A stretch of 5,021 nt of DNA, taken from assembly GCA_002362135.1 (NCBI GenBank), contig DETO01000154.1, positions 1-5,021 of the forward strand, in the 5' to 3' direction. The notes under the pieces were generated by a model. That model had not been told where the DNA came from and ran no database searches. It saw nothing but the letters and a program-made list of their open reading frames with translations. Below, piece after piece: positions 1 to 5,021 of this stretch; the stretch's first letter is position 1, and every line of letters begins with the position of its first letter. The stretch is from Ruminococcus sp. UBA3286 (GTDB lineage: Bacteria > Bacillota > Clostridia > Oscillospirales > Ruminococcaceae). Position numbers and translations under genes: made by a program.

Positions 1-1105
1 AATCCAGATCAAGTTCGGGGTCGGCTTCGTCAAAATGAACAGTCGGGGGAATTATTCCCGTTTCAATCGCTTTGATCGTCGCTATTGCTTCGAGAACTCC
101 GCCTGCCGCAAGCGTATGACCGATAGACGGCTTGATAGAAGATACGGGGATTTCCTTCGCTCTTTTGCCGAAAAAATTCTTGATAGCCATTGTTTCGTAC
201 TTATCATTTAAAACGGTAGACGTACCGTGAGCGTTTATGTAATCTATCGCGCCTGCTCCAAGATGAGCATTTTCCATTGCAAGACGCATGGAATAGAACA
301 TTCCCTCGCCATCGGGAGCGGGAGCGGTCAGATCGGTCGCTTCTCCGCACATTGACGCTCCGAGGAGACGGCAATATATTTTTGAGCGGCGTTTCAGCGC
401 TGATTCTTCTGATTCAAGAATTATCGTGCCTGCGCCTTCGCCCATTATAAATCCGTCTCTGTTTTTGGTGAATGAACGGCAGGCTGTATCGGGATCAGAA
501 TTAGCCGACATTGCCATTATCTGATTGAATCCCTTTAAAGTGGAATGACTGACGCTCTGACCAACGCCTCCTACAATTATCATGTCGCTTACGCCTGATT
601 CAATGAACATTTTTCCAAGTGCGATTGCATACGCCGAAGAAGCGCAGGCGGTCGTGAGATTAAAACTTGCACCGCGGAATCCATATTTAATCTCAAGCAT
701 TGCAGGCAGCAGACTTGGCATTTCTTTCAGGGTAAGGTGCATTTTATTTTCGGTTTCGGCGTCACGGAAAGAAGAATCTATAATGCCGTAAATAACGGAA
801 ACACGCTCGCCGTCGTATATTTCGATATCCATTCCGCAGTCCTCGATAGCCTCACAGGCGGAAGCAAGTCCCATACGTATCATTCTGGTCGTGGGATTGA
901 GCTGCCTTTTCTTGAAATGCTTTTTTACAAGAACTTCAAAATCGTCATCGACCTCAGCCGCTACTGTAGTATCATGCCCTTCTGTTGAAATTCTGGTTAT
1001 CGTCCTCATGCCACTTTTGCCTGCAATAAGATTTTCCCAATATTTCGGGACGTTCTCGCCAATGGCGGTCACCGCGCCCATTCCTGTAACAACAGCGTTT
1101 CTCAT
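1..1105 (-). CDS. Beta-ketoacyl-ACP synthase, FabF-like (partial, C-terminus beyond window)
   Basis: This is a thiolase-fold condensing enzyme. It would join an acyl group on its active-site Cys to a malonyl-type unit on a carrier protein by decarboxylative Claisen condensation in the cytoplasm. The first 368 codons are present and open to the left edge; FabF-family proteins run to about 410 residues, so some 40 residues are missing, including the usual GFGG gating loop. The N-terminus VVTGMGAVTAIG is typical of the family. The nucleophile is Cys154 in TTACASSAYAI, followed by His293 in NAHGTST, Lys325 and His330 in SIKPSIGHT. The Cys-His-His triad is therefore intact, unlike chain-length factors or KS0 decarboxylases. 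The start is set by AAGGAGG 8 nt upstream, and the gene begins 15 nt after the reductase stop. A partner chain-length factor is not visible but could lie further left. The family is certain; specificity (fatty acid or polyketide) is not. Confidence 0.95.
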   Translation of the reverse strand, partial: MRNAVVTGMGAVTAIGENVPKYWENLIAGKSGMRTITRISTEGHDTTVAAEVDDDFEVLVKKHFKKRQLNPTTRMIRMGLASACEAIEDCGMDIEIYDGERVSVIYGIIDSSFRDAETENKMHLTLKEMPSLLPAMLEIKYGFRGASFNLTTACASSAYAIALGKMFIESGVSDMIIVGGVGQSVSHSTLKGFNQIMAMSANSDPDTACRSFTKNRDGFIMGEGAGTIILESEESALKRRSKIYCRLLGASMCGEATDLTAPAPDGEGMFYSMRLAMENAHLGAGAIDYINAHGTSTVLNDKYETMAIKNFFGKRAKEIPVSSIKPSIGHTLAAGGVLEAIATIKAIETGIIPPTVHFDEADPELDLD

Positions 1106-1113
1106 GATCGTAT

Positions 1114-1120
1114 CCTCCTT
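1114..1120 (-). promoter_or_regulatory. Ribosome binding site of the ketosynthase
   Basis: AAGGAGG lies 8 nt before the ATG at 1105, filling most of the 15-nt gap after the reductase gene. It is one of the strongest sites in the cluster. It suggests that the ketosynthase is translated from its own initiation site and is less dependent on coupling than the overlapping genes upstream. Confidence 0.85.
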
Positions 1121-2251
1121 TTATTGATTAAAATACTTCCCCCACTTATTCTTCTCATTTGGAAGCGGAAAGATTTCGGGATTATTTTCGTGGAGTTTCG
1201 CCGACATATTCCACAAAGAATCAGCCGTGATTTTTTCATAATATACAGAAAAAGGTTCGGCGATACCGATGGAATCCTGCAACGCCTCGATAAGCAGTTC
1301 TGATTCCGTATGGCATTCCTCGGCAGCGCAGATCGCCTCGTTCATAAGCAGAGCAATAATGCATTCTATCGGAAAATCTATCTCCTTTTCGGGAACATTC
1401 TTTTCATGGTCGCGAATTTCAGCAAGAAATGTATTCGGCTCTTTGGAAAATCCGCAGTCTGTCCATTTCTTCATCATATCGATTCCGTAATTATGAAGAT
1501 TTTCCGTGCGTTTCATGCGAAATGAACCTGCATTTTGGGTAAGAATTCCAAGACCGATACTGTCGATAAGCCCGAAAATTCCGCCGATCGGGAAAAATTC
1601 ACCGAAAGCTTTTTCAAGTGAATCGACTGAACAGCCGCTTTCGTTTCTAAAATATATCGCCGCTGAAATCGCCGTGAAAATGAATTGATTCAGATACATA
1701 TGAAAAGGTTGGTAAAATTCAAGAGTGCGTTTGCCATGAGATTCTACCCATTGCTTAACACGTTCAACATCTTTGGTATCATTTTGCGGAATCAGGTTAA
1801 GTTCGGCGAAAGAAGTAAGTTTCAGAGGATAAAAAAAGTGAAGCCCGAAACAACGCTCACGGTGAGCAGTATCTTCAAAAATTTTCTCTATCGACAGAGA
1901 AGAAGTATTCGTCAGAAGCAAACACTCCTTGTTTACGACGCTTTCTATCGAAGCGAAAATCGACTTTTTCACTTCAATATTTTCAGCTGTGCTTTCAATT
2001 ATCATATCACAATCCGAGAAGTCGCTCCAGTTGTCGGTAAACCGCAGATTTTCGCGCTGAAATTCAAATATCTCCTCTGTAATTCTTTTGCGGCGGAGCA
2101 TTTTCTGCAATTCCTTATCAAGTTCAGCCTTGTACCGCTCTTGATCATGGCGGCAGAAAATCACAAAGGAAGTATTCCGGCATTGCGGATAATAAAACCG
2201 AAAAATTTCTCTTCCCATTTTTCCGTATCCGACGATTCCGATCTTATTCAT
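1121..2251 (-). CDS. 3-hydroxyacyl-CoA dehydrogenase family reductase
   Basis: This 376-residue protein has a Rossmann NAD(P) domain followed by 3HCDH C-terminal domains. The family interconverts 3-hydroxyacyl and 3-ketoacyl thioesters; here it probably reduces the ketosynthase product. The nucleotide loop is G8-Y-G10-K-M-G13. The family's catalytic residues are all present at the spacings of human HADH: Ser117 in NTSSL, His138 in LHFFYP, Glu150 and Asn188. Two differences stand out. The acidic residue at the end of strand beta-2 is replaced (VIFCR, Cys33-Arg34), and HFFNP has become HFFYP (Tyr141). The protein is also longer than the roughly 280-310-residue single-domain enzymes: after PIGGIFGLID (about 221-230) comes a further helical region resembling a second 3HCDH domain. 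The start at 2251 is chosen because the Rossmann strand begins at once (MNKIGIVG) and AAAGGA sits 9 nt upstream. The gene overlaps the ECH-B stop by 8 nt. Whether the substrate is bound to CoA or ACP cannot be seen; the context favours ACP. Confidence 0.92.
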   Translation of the reverse strand: MNKIGIVGYGKMGREIFRFYYPQCRNTSFVIFCRHDQERYKAELDKELQKMLRRKRITEEIFEFQRENLRFTDNWSDFSDCDMIIESTAENIEVKKSIFASIESVVNKECLLLTNTSSLSIEKIFEDTAHRERCFGLHFFYPLKLTSFAELNLIPQNDTKDVERVKQWVESHGKRTLEFYQPFHMYLNQFIFTAISAAIYFRNESGCSVDSLEKAFGEFFPIGGIFGLIDSIGLGILTQNAGSFRMKRTENLHNYGIDMMKKWTDCGFSKEPNTFLAEIRDHEKNVPEKEIDFPIECIIALLMNEAICAAEECHTESELLIEALQDSIGIAEPFSVYYEKITADSLWNMSAKLHENNPEIFPLPNEKNKWGKYFNQ

Positions 2252-2969
2252 GCAAGTTTTTCCTTTCATTCAGAAATTCTGCAAGATACCGCGCTTTTTT
2301 TGCAAAATCAAATTCTTCGTCCTGCTCGGATATGAATTCTATAAGAGATACGGCTTCCGAAAAACTCTTTTTCTTGTCTGTAACAATGTCAGCCCAGTTT
2401 AATTCAAAGGCTTCCGCAGCCGACAGCAATTCGCCGCTGTACACCATTTTTACAGCGTTTTTTACTCCGCATATCTTTATTGTTTCGGCAATTCCTCCAA
2501 GCGCAGGGAGAATTCCAAATGTCGATTCCGGCTGACCAATGCGCGCATTCTTTTCGCAAATTCTGAAATGGCAGGCTGCTGCTATCTCGCTGCCCGAACC
2601 TATGCAAAATCCGCCTATCGCGCTGACAACGGGAAAAGGCATATTTTTCCAAGAAGTCACCATCTTTTTCTGGTGAATGTGCGTTTCGGGGATTATTATC
2701 TCGCCGTTCTCCATTTTGGAAAGTTCCTCCGCCGAACGTTCAGATAGTGCGGAAACATCTGCGCCTACGCTGAAATGCCTGCCTCCTCCGCGAATTATCA
2801 TACCTTTTATATTTTTGCCGTCCTTGAATTCAAACAATATTTCCTCAGCAGCAGCTTCGTAATTAACTAAAAAATCCGCTGTCATCAGATTATTTTCGGG
2901 CGCGTTCATGGTCAGCGTCAGAATATCGTTTTTGATTTCTACAGAAAACCATTCTTTATTGTATTCCAT
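2244..2969 (-). CDS. Enoyl-CoA hydratase/isomerase family protein (ECH-B)
   Basis: This is a 241-residue crotonase-fold enzyme. Crotonases stabilise thioester enolates and hydrate, dehydrate, isomerise or decarboxylate acyl thioesters. The first oxyanion segment is GGGRHFSVGADVS (about 61-73) and the second is GGFCIGSGSE (119-128). Glu128 and Glu148 (GQPE) match the two catalytic Glu residues of rat mitochondrial hydratase (144 and 164), with the same spacing of 20. A hydratase or dehydratase is therefore chemically plausible. It shares long stretches with ECH-A (GRHFS-GADVS, FRIC, the Gly-rich loop), so the two look like in-operon paralogues. The start at 2969 is chosen from a near-perfect AAAGGAGG 6 nt upstream and from family length; an open frame continues 48 codons further upstream, but those residues resemble no crotonase N-terminus. 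It overlaps the preceding gene by 14 nt. Exact reaction and substrate carrier are unknown. Confidence 0.9.
   Translation of the reverse strand: MEYNKEWFSVEIKNDILTLTMNAPENNLMTADFLVNYEAAAEEILFEFKDGKNIKGMIIRGGGRHFSVGADVSALSERSAEELSKMENGEIIIPETHIHQKKMVTSWKNMPFPVVSAIGGFCIGSGSEIAAACHFRICEKNARIGQPESTFGILPALGGIAETIKICGVKNAVKMVYSGELLSAAEAFELNWADIVTDKKKSFSEAVSLIEFISEQDEEFDFAKKARYLAEFLNERKNLHE
2261..2266 (-). promoter_or_regulatory. Ribosome binding site deciding the reductase start
   Basis: AAAGGA lies 9 nt before the ATG at 2251. A second in-frame ATG at 2269 lies upstream of this site and would add six residues before the Rossmann strand. The position of this site therefore favours 2251. Confidence 0.65.
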
Positions 2970-3534
2970 TTGACGCCTCCTTTGATTTGTGCTGCATAAG
3001 GCGGTAAAATTGCATAGATTCCTGCTCAAAAACAGCTTTCGTAGAACCGCTTCTTGCTGCACGGAAACAGGCTGCAAGCGAATACAGCTGAAAATCGTCT
3101 TTGTCTTTTGCAAGCAATTCCAGATATTGAATGGTTTTTTCGTGAAAATCCACTTCCCCGCTTAAAATTGTGAAAAAATCATCACTTATATTGCCGCCCT
3201 GAGAATATTTATAAGCGGAATTTTCGCCGCATATCGCAGCGCAGGCGGAATTATCAATACCTTCCGCATTTGTAATAGGAGTGGGAGTCTCTGTTATGCG
3301 CAAGTCGAATTTTGCAAGAATATAGTTCGGGATAGCCGATAAATTTTTGCCTGCAATAACCGTAAGAGCAGCGCAGTTTTTAAGAACCTTGATGTCAAAA
3401 TCGGATAATTTCGCAAAAGAATTCGTAAATAAAACCACGATAGGCGCTTTTGCCGCACGAAGATCGCTGATAAATTCGGAAGCGTCGGAGACGTCTGAAT
3501 ATTCCGCGATACTTCCTGTTTTTATTGTTTTCAT
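2956..3534 (-). CDS. Degenerate crotonase-like protein of unknown function
   Basis: This 192-residue protein has no clear textbook motif. A hand alignment to ECH-A suggests a decayed crotonase. Residues 136-154 match ECH-A 194-212 at 7 of 19 positions, including the Lys-x-Lys-x-Asp-x-Gln-x-x-Ser pattern. IVVLFT (32-37) takes the place of ALIIT, and SDFD (44-47) takes the place of HGAD. FDLRI (76-80) aligns with NFRIC. In this register the Gly-rich oxyanion loop becomes NLSAIPNY, the first catalytic Glu becomes Tyr71, and the second Glu is kept as Glu91. It is shorter than ECH-A (240) and ECH-B (241), mainly at the N-terminus and centre. Classical hydratase activity is therefore unlikely. A structural partner of the other crotonases, or an altered catalyst, is a guess. 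The start at 3534 comes from the ATGA overlap with the thioesterase stop and a GGAG 11 nt upstream. No frameshift is evident; it looks like a maintained gene. Confidence 0.75.
   Translation of the reverse strand: MKTIKTGSIAEYSDVSDASEFISDLRAAKAPIVVLFTNSFAKLSDFDIKVLKNCAALTVIAGKNLSAIPNYILAKFDLRITETPTPITNAEGIDNSACAAICGENSAYKYSQGGNISDDFFTILSGEVDFHEKTIQYLELLAKDKDDFQLYSLAACFRAARSGSTKAVFEQESMQFYRLMQHKSKEASNGIQ
2976..2983 (-). promoter_or_regulatory. Ribosome binding site deciding the ECH-B start
   Basis: AAAGGAGG lies 6 nt before the ATG at 2969. It sits inside the last codons of the upstream crotonase-like gene. It argues strongly against the longer frame that opens at 3113. Confidence 0.85.
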
Positions 3535-3929
3535 AGCTCGTTTTTCTCCATATATTTTCGCATATTTTCGGGAATGCTGCATATGATCTCGTTCTCATCG
3601 ACCAGAGCCAGTTTTCCCGTGACTTTGCAAACTTTCTGACCCGTGGCATCGTTGCGAAAAGTATGAACAAATTCCACAAGCCCCATGCTGCATTTCCACT
3701 CCGTATCTATGCGCACCGTATCGAGCAGATGAAGCGAATGAATATAGCGAACGTGATTTTCAAGTATCACGGGGAAATAATTCAATTCTTTAAGTTTACT
3801 CCAAAGACCGCTGTTATTGAAAAATTCCCATTTTGCAGTCTCAGCGTATTGCAGGTATACGGCATTATTTACGTGCCCGAATGAATCGAGTTCATATCCC
3901 CTGACCTGAATGAAGCAAACGCTTTTCAT
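3531..3929 (-). CDS. Hotdog-fold acyl thioesterase (4HBT / YbgC-FadM type)
   Basis: This 132-residue single hotdog domain is of normal length for the 4-hydroxybenzoyl-CoA thioesterase family. These enzymes hydrolyse acyl-CoA or acyl-ACP thioesters, usually as oligomers in the cytoplasm. The diagnostic N-terminal segment is RGYELDSFGHVNNAVYLQYAE (10-30, Arg to Glu), with Asp15 at the catalytic Asp position, the GHVNN turn at 18-22, and Tyr25 and Glu30 on the central helix. In this cluster it most likely releases the finished chain from the carrier protein or removes stalled chains. The start codon overlaps the ECH-A stop as ATGA, and GAGGTG 8 nt upstream gives it its own ribosome binding site. 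Its stop overlaps the next start in the same ATGA manner. The family call is firm; substrate chain length and carrier (CoA or ACP) cannot be read from the sequence. Confidence 0.92.
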   Translation of the reverse strand: MKSVCFIQVRGYELDSFGHVNNAVYLQYAETAKWEFFNNSGLWSKLKELNYFPVILENHVRYIHSLHLLDTVRIDTEWKCSMGLVEFVHTFRNDATGQKVCKVTGKLALVDENEIICSIPENMRKYMEKNEL

Positions 3930-4648
3930 TTAGACTGCACCTCTTTAAGAACTTTAGCGAACGAATCTCCGGACGTATCGGAAATTCCCTGAATCGTCCT
4001 ATTTACGGTCTGAACTATCGAATTTATCTGCAAGTCGGATTTGCCTTTCAGCAATTCGTTCAAAAATTCCACGGTTTCTTCAAAAGCGTTTTTCTGCTCT
4101 GTAATCTTTGTAACAAGTCCTTTTTCAAGAGCGGTCTGAGCAGTCATGATCTCTCCGCAAAGACACAGCCGAAGCGCTTTTTCCTTGCCAAGCATCTTGA
4201 CAGAACGCTCGATTCCGCCCATTCCGGGAATTACGCCATGCATAATTTCAGGCAATCCCAGAAAAGCTTTTGGGGAGCATATCCTGAAATTACAGCTAAG
4301 CGCGATCTCAAGACCACCGCCAAAGCAGCCGCCGTTTATCGCCGCAGCAGTCAGTATAGGGAGATTTTCGACGGCGTTTAACAGCGATCTGGCTTTGCTG
4401 AGTTTTTCGGAAATTTCTTCGATATTACCATCGGCAAACTGCGAAACGTCTGCGCCATGCGAAAAATGTCTGCCTGCCCCCGTAATAATCAACGCCTGAA
4501 TTTCAGGATTATCTTCAAGCCAATCCATAAGAACGTCTTGCCGGATAAATTCAGGTTCGCTGAGAAGATTTTTGCTGCCGTTTTCAATAGTAAGTACGGC
4601 AATTCGCTCGCTGTATTTATCTAATACAGAAATATTCGACCTTACCAT
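3926..4648 (-). CDS. Enoyl-CoA hydratase/isomerase family protein (ECH-A)
   Basis: This 240-residue crotonase-fold protein is expected to dehydrate, hydrate or isomerise an acyl thioester. The first oxyanion segment is GAGRHFSHGADVS (57-69). The second is NGGCFGGGLE (105-114), with catalytic-type Glu114, followed 20 residues later by Glu134 in GLPE. Both positions match the two-Glu arrangement of classical hydratases. The downstream GVIPGMGGIERS stretch is also typical. The start at 4648 is the first ATG after the carrier-protein stop, 9 nt away. No good Shine-Dalgarno sequence precedes it (only a weak AAGATAAG), so reinitiation after the carrier-protein gene is likely. It ends in an ATGA overlap with the thioesterase. 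Its position right after the carrier-protein gene suggests an ACP-bound substrate, but that is inference. It is clearly related to ECH-B in the same operon. Confidence 0.92.
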   Translation of the reverse strand: MVRSNISVLDKYSERIAVLTIENGSKNLLSEPEFIRQDVLMDWLEDNPEIQALIITGAGRHFSHGADVSQFADGNIEEISEKLSKARSLLNAVENLPILTAAAINGGCFGGGLEIALSCNFRICSPKAFLGLPEIMHGVIPGMGGIERSVKMLGKEKALRLCLCGEIMTAQTALEKGLVTKITEQKNAFEETVEFLNELLKGKSDLQINSIVQTVNRTIQGISDTSGDSFAKVLKEVQSK

Positions 4649-4657
4649 TAACTTATC

Positions 4658-4960
4658 TTATAAATTAACGATATCGTCGCCGTACTGGTAAATTTTACAG
4701 AACACGTCAACGACGTCCATCATTGTATCAAGAGACGCTTTAAGCAGGTATTTACCGATACTCTGTAGTTTTATGTCCAGTTCATATTTTTCGGCCGCCA
4801 TTTCTATCAGTTCAACAAACATAAGCGAGTCACTGTCGAGATCTTTCTGTGGATTTGTATCCATAGTGATCGATTCGCGCTCAACTTCGCATTCCTCAGC
4901 ATAATAATCAAAGATCATATCCTGTATCTCCTGACGGATTTCTTCAGTAATTTCTCTCAT
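4658..4960 (-). CDS. Acyl carrier protein
   Basis: This is a 100-residue carrier protein, acidic and mostly helical. It would tether growing acyl chains on a 4'-phosphopantetheine arm. The attachment site is Ser45 in LDSDSLMFVELI (41-52), the DSL motif at the start of helix II. The N-terminal helix (about 3-20) and the ITMDTNPQKDL loop fit the family. It is longer than the roughly 77-residue housekeeping ACP: the region after helix II (LDIKLQSIGKYLLKASLDTM, 61-80) is extended, and there is a tail ending YQYGDDIVNL. This suggests a dedicated, pathway-specific carrier. The start at 4960 is chosen from AGGGGG 9 nt upstream; a longer frame beginning at 5020 would run through the promoter. It is the first gene of the operon, and no phosphopantetheinyl transferase or acyl-activating gene is visible in the window. 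Confidence 0.93.
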   Translation of the reverse strand: MREITEEIRQEIQDMIFDYYAEECEVERESITMDTNPQKDLDSDSLMFVELIEMAAEKYELDIKLQSIGKYLLKASLDTMMDVVDVFCKIYQYGDDIVNL

Positions 4961-4969
4961 AATAATTTT

Positions 4970-4975
4970 CCCCCT
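4970..4975 (-). promoter_or_regulatory. Ribosome binding site of the acyl carrier protein gene
   Basis: AGGGGG sits 9 nt before the ATG at 4960, within the short leader. It supports that start over the in-frame ATG at 5020, which overlaps the -10 element. Confidence 0.75.
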
Positions 4976-4984
4976 GATGATTAT

Positions 4985-5003
4985 TGTAAGTATTTTGTTT
5001 ACA
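4985..5003 (-). promoter_or_regulatory. Inverted repeat at the transcription start, possible operator
   Basis: The minus strand has TGTAA, nine bases, then TTACA: a perfect 5-bp inverted repeat spanning 19 bp. It lies immediately downstream of the -10 hexamer, across the expected start site, where a repressor dimer could block transcription. The arms are short and A/T-rich, so chance is possible. It matches neither the 14-bp catabolite site nor the FapR operator as I know them. Confidence 0.35.
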
Positions 5004-5008
5004 GTTAA

Positions 5009-5017
5009 ATTATACCA
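5009..5017 (-). promoter_or_regulatory. Extended -10 promoter of the operon
   Basis: The minus strand reads TGGTATAAT, a perfect consensus -10 hexamer (5014 to 5009) with the TGn extension. Transcription would start near 5002, giving a leader of about 42 nt before the carrier-protein ATG. The -35 element would fall beyond the right edge. This is the only convincing promoter seen in the cluster and places the carrier protein as its first gene. Confidence 0.7.
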
Positions 5018-5021
5018 CATT

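Noticed and set aside
1..1105. Ketosynthase as a chain-length factor or decarboxylase-type KS0
   Set aside because: Active-site Cys154 and both His residues are present, so it should be condensation-competent.
1685..2335. 216-codon plus-strand open frame opposite the reductase
   Set aside because: It lies wholly antisense to a reductase and crotonase with intact catalytic motifs, has low-complexity, basic composition and resembles no family.
2970..3113. 48-residue N-terminal extension of ECH-B
   Set aside because: A near-perfect ribosome binding site lies just before 2969, the extension overlaps the upstream gene deeply, and it does not look like a crotonase N-terminus.
3535..3582. Upstream start for the crotonase-like gene
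   Set aside because: It would extend 16 residues into the thioesterase. The ATGA overlap at 3534 repeats the arrangement seen at the previous junction.
4146..4499. 117-codon plus-strand open frame opposite ECH-A
   Set aside because: It is the antisense shadow of the conserved crotonase core; its Pro- and Ser-rich translation reflects reversed Gly and Ala codons.
4985..5003. Inverted repeat read as a catabolite-control or FapR site
   Set aside because: The spacing (19 bp, N9) does not fit the 14-bp catabolite site and the arms do not match the FapR consensus, so no named regulator is assigned.
4961..5020. Longer carrier protein starting at 5020
   Set aside because: It would begin within the promoter -10 region and lacks a ribosome binding site, whereas 4960 has AGGGGG 9 nt upstream.

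Overview
The window holds one compact gene cluster. Every gene is on the minus strand, so it reads from right to left. Moderate GC with A/T-rich gene junctions, strong AGGAGG-type ribosome binding sites and an extended -10 promoter suggest a low-GC Gram-positive anaerobe, most likely a Clostridia-type Bacillota. That placement is an inference from style, not from a marker gene.

In order of transcription the layout is: a promoter with a possible operator at the right edge (4985-5017); an acyl carrier protein (4658-4960); a crotonase-fold enoyl hydratase, here ECH-A (3926-4648); a small hotdog thioesterase (3531-3929); a degenerate crotonase-like protein (2956-3534); a second crotonase, ECH-B (2244-2969); a 3-hydroxyacyl-CoA-dehydrogenase-type reductase (1121-2251); and a FabF-like beta-ketoacyl synthase (1-1105), whose C-terminus is cut by the left edge. 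Junctions are +9, -4, -4, -14, -8 and +15 nt, so this is almost certainly one polycistronic, translationally coupled unit. No internal terminator is visible, and the operon probably continues past position 1.

Together the genes give nearly a full acyl-chain elongation cycle on a dedicated carrier protein. The ketosynthase condenses, the HAD-type enzyme reduces the 3-keto group, the crotonases dehydrate or isomerise, and the hotdog thioesterase releases the chain. The unusual feature is that reduction and dehydration are assigned to beta-oxidation-type families (3-hydroxyacyl-CoA dehydrogenase and crotonase) instead of FabG and FabZ. The dehydrogenase has lost the acidic residue usual for NAD binding, which would fit a biosynthetic NADPH-using direction. 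The product is unknown. A specialised fatty acid or short polyketide is the best guess, and a beta-branching (HMG-synthase-type) cassette is an alternative if such a gene lies beyond the left edge.
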